From Fragum whitleyi (Eukaryota > Mollusca > Bivalvia > Cardiida > Cardiidae), in the NCBI GenBank assembly GCA_948146395.1, contig OX411551.1, positions 43,062,796-43,126,795 on the forward strand: a stretch of DNA of 64,000 nt, given 5' to 3'. Positions 12,421 to 26,900 of this stretch are shown one piece after another (the first letter of the stretch is position 1; each line of letters opens with the position of its first letter). Both the position numbers and the translations under genes were made by a program. A model generated the notes under the pieces. It did not search any database, was not told the origin of the DNA, and worked only from the letters and a program-made list of their open reading frames with translations.

Positions 12421-12704
12421 TGACGTCATGTAAAAACACGTGCAAAAAAACGCGCTTTAATGTCTGCGCCTTTTTATTTTCGAGGCCTTTTCAGTAGAAT
12501 CGCCGACGTTTCCCGCTTGGGGTGGGGCTTGCGATGCGCTAAATTTTCAGATCATTATAGGAAGGCTCGTGTTTGCACAATAGAGACCCAAAGGACCAAA
12601 TTGCTTGTCAGTATATAAAACATAGCCTTTGCTCCTTGAATTAAGCGCGATCGGAAAACAATTTTACGGTCTAATAGATACGACGAACTTTGTGTTAAGT
12701 AAGT
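12421..12704 (+). promoter_or_regulatory. Candidate promoter and first donor of the MCT-like gene
   Basis: A perfect CRE (TGACGTCA, 12421-12428) is followed by a CACGTG E-box (12438-12443), a G-rich box (GGGGTGGGGCTTG, near 12519) and a TATATAAA box at 12612-12619. A consensus donor, GTAAGT at 12699, lies about 80 bases beyond the TATA box, as expected if a non-coding first exon is spliced to the exon holding the ATG at 13291. The positions fit a promoter, but transcription start and factor binding are inferred only. Confidence 0.4.
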
Positions 12705-13290
12705 TATAAATTAATGCATCAACAATTTACTCAATACACATGCCATTCGGGCTTTAAACGTCAGTTAAAAGGTAAGAAATTAAAAAGGCTCTTTTTTTTT
12801 AATATTTAAATTTATTTACTTATCATCCAACTGTATATTTGCAAATTTTCGTGGAGGAGGGGGGGGGGGAGTAGAAATTCTTAGTGGTGTTTTGATTTTA
12901 TGATTTTAGATTTACGCATCAATTTATCATCTATGCTTTTATTCACTAACATTTTTGTTTATAAATAGTTCATTAAAAACTTGGATTATAATAAATAACT
13001 GTAATATTTATCAACTAAAACAACGGTTATATTCAATGTAGTACGTGGGTAACAGAAAGCAGAAACAATAAACAAATTCATCGGAAAGCAACACAACGCT
13101 CCTGTAACATTCGCGAGGATATAAATATTTGTTTAACTAAAGTTTGCTACTTTTTTCGGATCGGGCATATACAAAGATGATCTCTCCTCTTTTACTAAAA
13201 CGTATTCATTTGTAGAACGTGGTATGTGATGCACATGCCCAAAGTCCCCCGCCAACTTTACCAATGTTAGTATATTATTAAGAGATTAAT

Positions 13291-13471
13291 ATGGATAAAG
13301 GGTATGCCTGGGTGGTTATGATGGCAAGTTTCGGCGCCAATGTAGTTATCAGTGGGCTCATACTAACGACCGGTATCATGTTGGTAACACTACAGGAAAG
13401 ATTCTTCCAGGATGACATCACGAAAACTGTACTGGTGACGTCTTTGTATACATCGCTCTCATCCCTTGCAG
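13291..13471 (+). CDS. MCT-like gene, coding exon 1
   Basis: Residues 1-60 plus the first base of Gly61: helix 1 with the DKGYAW motif, then the start of helix 2. The donor is GCAG|GTACAT. The ATG is the first in frame and is preceded by AGATTAAT. Confidence 0.82.
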
Positions 13472-16400
13472 GTACATGTTATAAAGCCCATTCATATATA
13501 TAATACACACTTAGTGTCTTGTATGAGGAAAAAATATCTAACATGGTTGGGATAATTGATCATTGTCGAGGCTCTGCCGAGACAATTATCAATTCTTACA
13601 TCCAAGTAAGATATTTTTTCATACAATACATTAAGTACGTATTATATTTGTCTCATAAACTCTATTGGTCTTGTTTCCGTCTATGTTTCTAACTGGAATG
13701 CAAGTTTCTAAAAATAACCGCAATATATCATTGATCTTAAAATAACTAAGTGATATCATAGGAAATATCATACGGGATGTTATCACATGGGTATTTGTAT
13801 AGTTATAAGATAAATTCAAATTCCATTATTTGTTTAAGAAAATTCAGTTATAGGACTGTCATCAAGAACATACATGCAACAAGTGCATGTCGTATTGTGA
13901 TGCAATACAGGAGTCCCCCACCGGATAACAAAAAATCCTTTCTTATTAAATATATCACCTGCTAACTAGATCTATAACTATATACAAAATTTGAAGTTAC
14001 TAGCACATTAGGTTTTGAACAAAATGTCCCAAACAAAAATATAAGAGTAAAAACAACCAATGGCAAAACTCCAAAAGTGGGCGGAGAAGAATGATTCTTG
14101 TACATGCAACTTGTCCTCAATGAGATCTATAAGTGTACCAAGTTTAAAGTTGCTCTATAAGTGTACCAAGTTTAAAGTTGCTAGCACTGATGGCTCAGGA
14201 GATATGGTCCGGACAAAAATGTCAGGATAAAAAACAACAATGGACAATAACTAAAAAAGTGGATTTCGCAGAGTAACAGTTCTTGTGCATTACACTTCTT
14301 CTCAATGAGATATACCAGTGTAGTAAGTTTGAAGTTGCTAGGGCTTATGGTTTAGGAGATAAGTACGGGACAAAAATGTAAGGATAGAAACAACAAAGGG
14401 CAATAACTCAAAAAGTGGACATGGCAGAGTGACAGTTCTTGTACATGACACTTGTCCTCAATGATATCTATAAGTGTAGCAAGTTTGAATTTTCTAGCAC
14501 TTATGGCTTAGAAGATATGTTCCGGACGAAAATGTAAAGGTAAAAACAACAAAGGGCAATAACTCAAAAAGTGGGTGTGGCAGAGTAACTGTTCTTGTAC
14601 ATGACAATTCTCCTCAATGAGATCTATACATGTACAAAGTTTAAAGTTGCTAGCACTTATAGTTTAGGAGATATGATCCGGACAAGAATGTAGGACTAAA
14701 AACAACAAAGGGGAATAACTCAAAAAGTGGACATGGCAGAGTAACAGTTCTTGTACATGTCACTTGTCCTCGATAAGATCTATCAGTGTACAAAGTTTGA
14801 AGTTGCTAGCACTTATGCTTTAGGAGATATGATCCGGACAAAAATGTAAGGGTAAAAACAACAAAGGGCAATAACTCAAAAAAAGGGCGTGGCAGAGTAA
14901 CAGTTCTTGAACATGACACTTGTCCTCAATAAGATCTATAAGTGTACCAAGCTTGAAGATGCTAGCACTTATGCTTTAGGAGATATGATCCGGACAAGAA
15001 TGTAAGGGTAAAAACAACAAAGGGCAATAACTCAAAAAGTGGGCATGGCAGAGTTATGGATCTTGAACATGACACTTCTCCTTAATAAGATCTATAAGTG
15101 TACTAAGTTTGAAGTTGTTAGCACACATTGTTTAGGAGATATGTTCCGGACAAGAATGTAAGGGTAAAAACAACAAAGGTCAATAACTCAAAAAGTGGGC
15201 GTGGAAGAGTAACGGTTCTTGAACATGACACTTCTCCTAAATGAGATCTATAAGTGTACCAAGTTTGAAGTTGCTAGCACATATGGTTTCGAAGATATAG
15301 CCCGGACAAGAATGTAAGGGTAAAAACAACAAAGGGCAATAACTCAAAAAGTGGGCATGGCAGAGTAACGGTTCTTGAACATGACACTTCTCCTCAATGA
15401 GATCTATAAGTGTACCAAGTTTGAAGTTGCTCTATAAGTGTACCAAGTTTAAAGTTGCTAGCACTGATGGCTCAGGAGATATGGTCCAGACAAAAATGTC
15501 GGGATAAAAAACAACAATGGACAATAACTAAAAAAGTGGATGTCGCAGAGTAACAGTTCTTGTGCATTACACTTCTTCTCAATGAGATCTACCAGTGTAC
15601 TAAGTTTGAAGTTGATAGGGCTTATGGTTTAGGAGATAAGTACGGGACAAAAAAGTAAGGATAGACACAACAAAGGGCAATTACTCAAAAAGTGGACATG
15701 GCAGAGTGACAGTTCTTGTACATGACACTTGTCCTCAATGATATCTATAAGTGTAGCAAGTTTGAATTTTCTAGCACTTATGGCTTAGAAGATATGTTCC
15801 GGACGAAAATGTAAAGGTAAAAACAACAAAGGGCAATAACTCAAAAAGTGGGTGTGGCAGAGTAACTGTTCTTGTACATGACAATTCTCCTCAATGAGAT
15901 CTATACATGTACAAAGTTTAAAGTTGCTAGCACTTATAGTTTGGGAGATATGATCCGGACAAGAATGTAGAACTAAAAACAACAAAGGGGAATAACTCAA
16001 AAAGTGGACATGGCCGAGTAACAGTTCTTGTACATGACACTTGTCCTCGATAAGATCTATCAGTGTACAAAGTTTGAAGTTGCTAGCACTTATGCTTTAG
16101 GAGATATGATCCGGACAAAAATGTAAGGGTAAAAACAACAAAGGGCAATAACTCAAAAAAAGGGCGTGGCAGAGTAACAGTTCTTGAACATGACACTTGT
16201 CCTAAATAAGATCTATAAGTGTACCAAGCTTGAAGATGCTAGTACTTAAAGTTTAGGATATATGGTCCGGACAAGAATGTAAGGATAGACACAACAAAGG
16301 GCAATAACTCAAAAAGTGGACATGGCAGAGTGACAGTTCTTGTACATGACACTTCTCCTCAATTATATCTTTAAGTGTACCAAGTTTGAAGTTGCTAGCA

Positions 16401-17937
16401 CACATATGGTTTAGAACAAATAGCCCGGACAAAAGCGTGACGGACAGACGGACGGACGGACGGACAGACGGACAGACGGACGGACAGACGGAATCGAGCA
16501 AACCTATAGTCCCCCAACCGGTAACCGGTGGGGGACTAATAAACATACAAAACAGAACCTACCATACATCTAAAGACCATACTTTACTACAATATAATCA
16601 ATAGGACCGTGTTGGTCCATTATCGCTCACCTGAGTATGTGAGTTCCGTTTTCAGTCTTTTTTTTCAATTTCTATATAGTCATATACAGAATCAAACAAC
16701 ACAGAGGTATAACTTCCCATAAGATTTTTTTTCTATTCTGAGATCAAAATGAAAAGAATAAGACCTAAACGTGTAAGAGGGACGATTTTTTCCAATTTTA
16801 GTAGAGTAGTTTAGTAAATTTAGTAGAGTTTCATCCAAGGAAGACTCCCGACAAGTTTCAGATTCATTGGCCCAGGGGTTAAGGAGATGTTTAAATAAAT
16901 TGTTGACGGACGGAAAAACAGACGGACGATGGGTGGACGACGGAAGGTTAGTGATCACAATAGCTCGCCTTGATTACTTTGTGCTCATGTGAGCCAAAAT
17001 TGTTTTGAGACTATTCAAATTCTTTCAAATATAAGCCAGTATTCATGTTTTCTCCTGCTAAAGCTTTTTTATACTAAATTTTGCTTTAAGTGCTTTATTA
17101 CGCAAGGACTAAATTAATTAGTTGAAAACACCAGAGGCCTGTTTTACTTAACATCTTACGATCATTCTTTGCGTAGGTCAAAAATTAAGTTACTTCTAAA
17201 GTAGTAACAGTTAGCGCCTGATAATCGTGCCAAATGCTTTGCTTAGGTCAACAAAGAAGGCATTAATTTTTTTTTGTAAACTTAAAAGCCTTGTTGATAA
17301 AGGATCATGATTTGATCGTTAGTACAGCAATTTTTGCCAAAGCCTATTCGTTCAGGTCAAATAATTTGATTATTCTCAATATAGGTATCTCAGCACTGGA
17401 ATAGAACTCTTGTTAAAAGGTCACTAAAACAACTTGTTATGTAGAGGCCTCTATAATTACTAGAATTGTTAGCCCTAACTCCTTTTGTAGATGGTCTTGA
17501 TATTATTTTCTTTCCATGATGAAGGATATATACCTTTCTACAGTATTTGGTTGAATATAATGTTTCAAATTTAATGGTACAGAGATATGCAATATTACAT
17601 TCGAAACTCATCGATACTACAAGTTTTACCATGTCTTAAATATTTTACTGCTTTCAAAACCTCATCAAAAGAAAAGCAGTTGTTGATAAAAGTTGTACAA
17701 TAGCTTTCAAAAACGAAAGCTAATTCATCATCAAAATTATTTACATAATGATTGTTCATGAAAGACTTGAAGTATTTTTGTCCATTTACTATCTGATATT
17801 TCAGACAGTGTTTATTCTAGGATTTCAAAAATGAGGGGGATTTCAGGACAAAAATCGATGTAACTAAGAAATGTGGTAATTCATGCTCTTTGAATATAGT
17901 AAAAAATCCCCCACAAATCCAGAAAATAGAAGGATCG

Positions 17938-17971
<34 letters not shown>

Positions 17972-20900
17972 ATAAATCATTTACATGATTCCAGAACTCT
18001 TCAGCATTTCTTTTCTCACTCTCCAAGAGACCACTTAAAATTTTTCGTCTATTTGATCTCTGCTTTTTTTCTCAATTATCTGTCATACACTTTACGTTCA
18101 GCATATTATGGTGCGTAAAGTAGAATTAAATGGATCTGATTTTAACTTGCGAGATAACTCTTTCAACTGTCTGTAAGGTGAAACACAATCAACATCATAC
18201 CACTTTTTCCTAGCTTCTTGCCTCTTTTTCCAATTGACCTTTTATTTTTGCTTTTTGAAAATAGCCGCATGCAGACTGGAAAACATATGAGCCACCATTA
18301 GATAAACCTGTTCTCTGACAGAAATTATTGAAATTTGAGAAGTATCTAGAAAGGAATCATAAAAATTAGCTTTATTGAAGTTGCAAAAGTTATGTACAAA
18401 ACTTACTTTTTGGCTGTCCTCACATTTCAAATTCATGAAAGCTTTAGTCAATATTTTAGACTGAAAACTAACCAATAAAGGGCAACGATCAGAAATCGCA
18501 ATATTAAATCTTATACTTATTTATTGCATACATGAAATCCACACTACAATTACATTGATCTTCAATGGATGATCCACGTTCATATGATATAAACTGAAAC
18601 CAACTTCTAATCGGTCACTGCATGTTTCCCTATTTTCGACACATTTACAAGAAAAAAAGGAATAGAACAATACTTTCATGCAAAATAAAACAAAACAATT
18701 ACAAGGACCTTGGTAAATCGTGTAAAAAGGACCGAAAGAACGATTCTAGCAGACAAAAAAGACACCAACTCTACTTTAAAAAAAAGTAAAACTAGTAAAA
18801 TGGAAGGGAATCTCTGTTCTTTTGATGCCTCCAAGTTAACTGATTAGAGATTAGTAAAGAAAAATTCGTTCAAGATGTTCATTTGCGTAAATATGGTGAA
18901 GTTGTTGAATATATCCCACCCACCAATGTTAATTTTGAAATTGGGGGTACCAATGTTCTCATACAAGGTAAATTGCTTTTCCATGAGAATTTTTTTATTG
19001 ATGTTGTTTTATCTACCAATTGAACGGCCTTTCAACAATCACTTGCAGCTTCAACTTCATCAACCAATACTTTTCGTACTTCATTTGAGTGACAGATTAG
19101 AAGTTGGTTTAAATTTATATGATGTTGACTCAAGGCGATAGATACCATTTCAGCCCAAATAAAATCTTTTATGTAAAGCTGCTGTTATGTAACTTTAAAA
19201 GATATTAAGGGAGTGTTATAGTTTTGTTTAATTTATTGTTTTACTTAATTGTAAAATCGATCCTTTGCCTCGATTCTGGTATCTAGGGTTATCAGTGCCA
19301 TGAAAAGAATGAAAAAGAAAATCCACATTAAATTTTGTTAAAGGATTTATTATTCAAATTTACCTTTGACTTTTTCGTCATTGGAGAAAGTGGACAGTAT
19401 CCTCTTGCGATAGACTACGTTTAAAAATGTGTAACATACTCGACTAAAATAATTGAAACGCCTTATAACCGATATCAAAAACAATGTAATAACAAGGGAG
19501 ATATGAAAACCTTGATAAGACCGTACGTTTCTGTGAATACTGCCTAAACTACAATATTTACTTTGTAGAAGATTAACTTTATTTCTTTTTATTTTTTGTG
19601 ATCTATAAAATAGATCTTATAAAGTATTATTTCCATAGAAGTTGGTTAAATGTACCTTTTTCTAAAAACACATTTTTTTTCAATTTAATACAAACCCAAA
19701 ACTCGAAACGCTACTTTTGAGACCATATTCAAACACGCCCGGATAAAAATTATCATTGGCCATTGTTAAAACAAGAAGACAGGATTTCCTAATTATTTCG
19801 CAATCGATTTTCGTTCACTTAAGAAATAAGATTACAGTAGGAAAGGTTGGTGAATATAAAAAAAAAGAAACTACCCTCATGTTGCATAAATATATATACA
19901 AATACAAAAATATAAATATCTTTGGTGATCTAAAATTGGTCTATAAACTCACGCGTACTATATTAACTCACTATATAAGATATTTTATGGTTTCAACAAA
20001 TCTCAAATTATGATGTAACAGATTTTCTTACACTTTCGGTTTTTCCATTTGATAACATTGGAGTTGGAGTCTCCCACGATAACTTGTTCTAATTGAATGT
20101 TGGAATCCATAATATATTTGAGATATTCTGCATTGCATTAAATATAGAAACTTAGTAGCAAAAATAAGAAAGTCATCTTGTATTTTTAGAAAAGGGACCG
20201 GAAGACATGAAAAAATTGATAGGAATCATAGGAATCAGCGCACCTGCAGCCTCTGTTCTACGAGCGAAATAGACAACGAATTTCACTTTGTTTTAATATG
20301 TCCTGTTTTAGCTCACTTGAGCACAAAGTGCTCAAGATCAGCTTTTGTGATCGTCCAATGTTCGTCGCCTTTCGTGCTTCGTGCGTCTTCCACAATTTTT
20401 TATAACATATTCTCCTCCAAACCAGTGGGCAAATCTTGATGAAACTTGGCAGGAATGTTCCTTGGGTCAAACTCTAACAAAGTTGTACAAATAGATGTAA
20501 TCAACTCTTAACTCTCCCTTAACCCTTAAAAAGGGTTTAGATAGGAAAATCTTCAAAAATCTTCTTTAAAACCAAAAAAAACGAACAGCTTTCATATTTG
20601 GTATGTAGTATCACCTAGTGGGCCTCTACTAAGTTTGTTCAAAGCAAGATACTAGAATCACATTTGGGCTTCACCCGGGCACAACCCTTTTAACATTGAT
20701 TCAAAGAGCGAAAATCTTCTCTGAAACCAGAAGGAAGACAGCTTTCATATTTGGTATGTAGCATCATCTAGTGAACCTCTACCAAGTTTGTTCATATCAA
20801 GACCCCAGTGTTATATTTGGGCACCACCCAGATGCATCCCTTTTTAGCCCACCCGTGCACGAAGGGTTAAAATAGGAAATCTTCAAAAATTATCTTCTCT

Positions 20901-23900
20901 GAAACCAGAGGACAGACATCTTTCTTATTTGGTATGTAGCAGCATCTGGTGGACTTCTACCAATTTTGTTCCTATCAAGACCCTGGGGTCATATTTTGGG
21001 CTCCTGCTGGACACAACCCTTTTACATACAATTAAAGAAAGAAAATCTTTAGAAATCTTCTTCTCTGAAACAAGAAGGCAGACAGCTATCACATTTGGTA
21101 TGTATCGTCATCTTGTGGACCTTTGCCAAGTTTGTTCATATCAAGACCCTTGGCTCATGTTTGGGCACCACCTGGGTGCAACCCTTTTTAGCTCACTTGA
21201 ACACGAAGGTTGGAAATAGGAAATCTTAAAAAAAGATTCTTCTTCTCTGGAACCAGAAGGCAGACATCTTCATATTTGGTATGTAGCAGCATCTAGTGGA
21301 CCTCTACCAATATTGTTCATATCAAGACCCTTGGGTCATATTTGGGCTCCACCCAGGCACAATCCTTTTTACATAGAATCAAAGAGCGAAAATCTTCAAA
21401 AATCTTCTTCTCCGAAACCAAAAGACAGACATCTTCCATATTGTTTATGTAATATTATATAGTGGATTTCTACCAACGTTTTCATGTCATGTCCCTATGA
21501 TCATATTTGGGCTCTGAATAAACCCACCCTATTTTACTTAGACACAAAGGATGAAATCTTAAAACTTGGTCTCTGAAACTAGAGGGCAGGGACTTTTCAT
21601 AATGGTCTCATGTAATTGTATTTCATGAAGTTTGTGCTTTGCATGTCTATATGTTCATGTAAGATCTGTAACCAGACATATCCTTTTTACTCTTTGCTGA
21701 AAACATTCCATGGTATTGATCTTATTTAGAAATAATCTTATTGTTGACATCTACCTACGTGTATTTAAATGATGTGATGTCCCAGGAGTCAAGGAGACTC
21801 AGGTGAGCGATCTTGGACCATCATGGTCCTCTTGTTTCAAAGATTTGCCTCAAAATCTCATTCCAAAATATTTCATTGATGGACCAAACATGTTAAAATT
21901 TGTGCAACTTTTGAATTTAGACAAAAAATATACTTTGTGTAAATTGGCATCCTTTTTATTAAAACTTTTATAGTCCGTTTGACTTCTATATGGACCGACA
22001 TTTCGCCGAAAATCTCAGAATCGAATTTTTTTCTTGGCATATCATATTTTCTATCTAATACCATAAAGAATTTAGTTTTTCAAAATTTTTGATCGTAAAA
22101 TACTGATTTTGTCCATCTGTCTACATGTTAACTCTCAGTCGTTCATACCTTCTTGTGACTGTATTAAACGGAACAGCAAATTGTCTATCCAAAAATAGTT
22201 CTGATTTGCATAGGGACCGAGTCAAAAGTGTTTGATTTATAATGATTCGTTTTGGTATAAAATCGAGTATTTTTATAAGATTAATTTTATGGAAGATTTT
22301 CACTTCTCTCGGATATCAATTCTGGGTGTATATTCTCTTTGTTTAAAAACAGTTTGACCTGATAATTGGAAATTGTTTTTATCTATTCTGAGATGTACCC
22401 CACAATCCCTTAATTAGACCAATCAAAAGGCATAATTTTTACTAAGACCTTGGTATTTTCACGAAGAAAATTAGATAAGCAGGCGAGTAATAACGGTACA
22501 AATCACGTGATATTCAAGTTCAAGATGAAATGACCGTAGATATGCTAATTAGCATGTCCAAATAAGGAATAACAGGCATTTCTTCTGTCAAATGTTGAGT
22601 ATAAAGCTACGTGTTTTTACTATTTTCTTACTACTAAACAGCCTTCACCACCCCTCGTGTTTAAGAGCGAAAAATGCTAAAATATTAACATTAATCAGAT
22701 AGGGAAAATCATTATTTCGAAACCATTTCATTTTCAAAAAATATTTTTTGGAATGGTATTAAGCTGAAATTAAGATTTTTCTACATAGAAATCATTCATT
22801 CATACGCAATTTCATGTTATTGATGAAAAGGTTGGTCCATATAGAAGTCAAACGGACTATAAGTTACGCCAGATTTAGGTTTAATTTGATCCTTGTCTAA
22901 ATTTACAAAATATGTAACAGTTTCATTGATGTGAGAGTTCTATTATGTTTCACAAAAAAAACAACCTTAGACTGAATGATGAATTATTTAAGGCCAGTGT
23001 TACACTCCGAAGAAAAAAATTGTATGCAAACTTCAACCGTTTGAATTCACTCCAGAAGATCTTTACTTGAGAATACTAAGTTACAATTTCAGTCTTTGAA
23101 GGCTTGATTCATTTCTACAATATTTCAGAATTAACCTATTAACATTAAAGCCCCCGTCTGTGTTCGTTAACATTTCCTAAGGCCGCCACCATACCGCAGT
23201 TGGTTAGGCAAAATACTTCCAATCTGGAAGTCGTGGGTTCGATCCCCGGTGGCGGCAAATATCCTTTCCGACGTTTGTCTCTCACCAATGGGTAGATAAT
23301 CGTAAACCTATGTGAGATAGCAGTCGGAGGCTAGGAAAGGGTGAAATGGTAGTACAGGTGAAAGAAATACCAGGAATCCATTGTTAGGTGCTCCAGCCGC
23401 CGCGATATAACTGCAAGATTGTTGAAAGCGGCGTTAAAACCAATTCAAACAAACAAAATAACATTTCCTAAACTCAAGATAATGATCTCAAACGACCATA
23501 TACGCAAAAACTACACTTTTATTCTCAACGATAAGCTTGAAGTCGTCATTCCAATACTTGGTTATGAAAATGATTCTGATGCGATGATCAAAATATAGAC
23601 CTAACTGAATATTTATGACCCGCAACATTTCGGACTACAATATGAAACATCCCATTACTGCTGCATTGCTTAGGCGCGTTTTCCGAAAAAGCCACCGCTT
23701 ATCGGTTGATTTGTATTTATATGTAACTCATCTTTCATAAGACTAAATCAAAAAAAGTTGTTCAAAGAATGTTCATGAAATAGCTATTCTCTAATCTAAA
23801 CGAAGACGGGGGCTTTAAATAATTTGAAAGCGCAAAGTGATATTACGAATTGTTTATTTTAAATAAAAAGTAAAAAGTTTGACTTTGAATCCTGCTCGAA

Positions 23901-26900
23901 TGTTATCGCTAACCGTGTCCCTGTTCCAATCTATTACAGGTCCTCTTGGTTCGTTCATTATACAAAGGACTAGTTGTCGTGTTGCCTTAGTGATCGGTTC
24001 CCTGGCGATGGCATCTGGATTCCTCGGCACGTCTTTTTCCAAAAACCTGAATGTTTGTATTTTTTCTTGTGGAATTATAGCAGGTAACATTTGTAAACAT
24101 ATCTTTTATTGTTCACATACCTCTTTTTTATACGCCGCCGGAGGCGGACGTATATTGGCGTCATCTTCTCCGTCTGTCCGTCCGTCCATCCGTCCATCCG
24201 TCCATCCGTCCCTCCGTCCGTCCGTCCATCCGTCCGTACGTCCGTCCACTTTTCTTGTCAACGCAACTCCTCCTAAACTTCTGGCTGGATCTTCTTGAAA
24301 CTTGGTCAATGTTATCACCTCAATTGGTAGATGTGCATGAAGGAAGGATTTTACGGTTCGTTGATTTTTGCCTGAGTTATGGCCCTTGATAACTTAGTCT
24401 CTGGGTCCAATTTTCTTGTCAACGCAACTCCTCCTAAGTTTCTGGCTGGATCTTCTTGAAACTTGGTCAATATTATCACCTCAATTGGTAAATGTGCATG
24501 AAGGAAGGATTTTATGGTTCGTTGATTTTTGCCTGAGTTATGCCCCTTGATAACTTTTTCTCTGGGTCCACTTTTCTTGTCAACGCAACTCCTCCTAAGT
24601 TTCTGGATGGATCTTCTTGAAACTTGGTCAATGTTATCACCTCAATTGGTAGATGTGCATGAAGGAAGGATTTTATGGTTCGTTGATTTTTGCCTGAGTT
24701 ATGCCCCTTGATAACTTAGTCTCTGGGTCCAATTTTCTTGTCAACGCAACTCCTCCTAAAGTTCTGGCTGGATCTTTTTGAAACTTGGTCAATATTATCA
24801 CCTCAATTGGTGGATGTGCATGAAGGAAGGATTTTATGGTTCGTTGATTTTTGCCTGAGTTATGCCCCTTGATAACTTAGTCTCTGGGTCCACTTTTCTT
24901 GTTCACGCAACTCCTCCTAAACTTCTTGCTGGATCTTCTTGAAACTTGGTCAATGTTATCACCTCAATTGGTAGATGTGCATGAAGGAAGGATTTTATGG
25001 TTCGTTGATTTTTGCCTGAGTTATGCCCCTTAAAAACTTAGTCTCTGGGGCTTATTGCCTCAGTTATGCCCCCTTAAAAACTTAGTCTCTGGGGCTTATT
25101 GAAATTGCAGCCTTGTGAATGCAACTTGGTCATTTTCAATTTGGTTCTGTCAAAATAAGTAGTGTCTACAATTATTTCTGTGAAACAGCAGCAAAGTGGC
25201 GGCGTATTTTGTGACGATGGCACTCTTGTTGTCGTCTTGGAATAAAGAAATTAAGGCTAATCCTTTTTTCAAAGTAAGGTATATTTAATTTTTCATCAGT
25301 GAAAAACAAAATCAACATTTCCACGGGTTGAGGTCCCACGAGTGAAAATATAGCTTTTGTTTTTCACGAAATGAAATATGAATCTATCATTACCGGGAAA
25401 AAACTATTGTTCTATTTCTTAAATGCAAAAAATGAGACAAATTGTAAAAAAAACAGGGCAGATTTCCTGACGCAGCTTGATGTTCATGCACGTCACTTTT
25501 TGGGTTCTTCTTAGATTACGTCGGATGAGTAAAATGAAGGAAATAGGTAATAACTTTTTGTTAGCTTCACTGACTAGGAACTTTCGTGAATTTTGTCAAA
25601 TGATAACGAAATGTAATCAAGAATTTACATTTCATATAATATTTAATTCGTCATTTTTTCTTCAGATTTTAAAATAAAACACGAATTATCGATCGAACGA
25701 CAATCTCTTATTGTAAATCATGGTTAGAGGACAAGACAAAGTCAAGTCAAAGTCAAAGTCAAAGTCAAATATTTTATTCAGTACTTTGGCCTCCGGACCA
25801 AATCCATAAATACAATAAACATTACAAACATATATACGAGTGACAATTCGATGCTTATTTACATACACTGGATTTTTAGATTCAAATTGTAGTTGATAGC
25901 TCTTGGTTTAATTGTGGATATTCATTCTGGTAGCGGTTTATTTATTAAACTAAAAAACAAAGACTAAATAATTAATCCAAATTCCCCCCTCATCTGTTTG
26001 CTTCCTTCTCCGAAATAAAGGAGAGAAGGTGGCGCAGCCAAATGAGAGCAGGCTTCCTGAACGATATTTTCGAGAATATCTGTCCTTCAAAGACGAAATA
26101 AAGAACAGATAAATCTTTAACTATTTTTATGCTATTATTGCGATCGTATAAATAATATTGGCGTTGGGAGTAAGAACTTACAAGAAGAAGAAGAAGAAAA
26201 CAACAACAACAACGAAAACCCAGCACCATGAGTAAAAGAAAGTTTCAAAACAATGAGTCATGATCAAATGAATGAATCTAAATTAAGTAAACAATTAATC
26301 AATCAGTCAATTATTGTGAAACATTGTTGACCTGTCACTCATTATTTTTCGTAAACTTTCGTTAATATCCGCGAGGTTATCAAAAGTATTTTATTTTAAG
26401 CTCAAATAAAATACTTCAATTGTTATGATTGGGTCCATAGCGCAGTGGTCTAAACCGTTAGCCATTTAGATTCATTGAACTGACCACACCTGGTTCGAAT
26501 ACGCACGTAGTTGGATGCAGTCATCTTTGTCCCAATTTGGTTTTACTTTATTTTTATTATTAAATAAAGGAACAGCTTTATTGTCCCTTAAATTTCTTGT
26601 TTGTCATATTCTATATTCGCAGTTTTTCTCCTAATTCAAATCTCTCATTACTTTATTTTCATGGAATTAGTAAGCTGATGTCACCTATTCAAGATGAGGT
26701 CACGAGGCTTTTGAAGTTAACTTAGTTTCTCTAACCCAGCACCTAAACGACTGAATCGAATTATCTTCTTTCGTTCATGACATTTGATGCATATGATATT
26801 ATTACTAATTTTCTGAACGTGCGATACATTTCATTGCTTGCCGTTACTTCTGTTAATTCTGTTTACGGTATTCTTTATCCGTTTTTTTTATTCTATTCTT

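Noticed and set aside
14030..16435. CRISPR-like regular repeats
   Set aside because: Units are 156 bp and contiguous with no unique spacers, in a eukaryotic intron; this is a tandem array of a pearl-like element.
16253..16604. Overlapping frames on both strands with repeated SVRPS / DRRTDG residues
   Set aside because: They are the ACGG microsatellite of the pearl-like element in translation.
23182..23257. tRNA gene at the head of the SINE (also at 40681, 45603 and 60240-60315)
   Set aside because: The anticodon loop lacks the invariant T33, the T stem has a mismatch, and each is followed by the same SINE body with flanking duplications.
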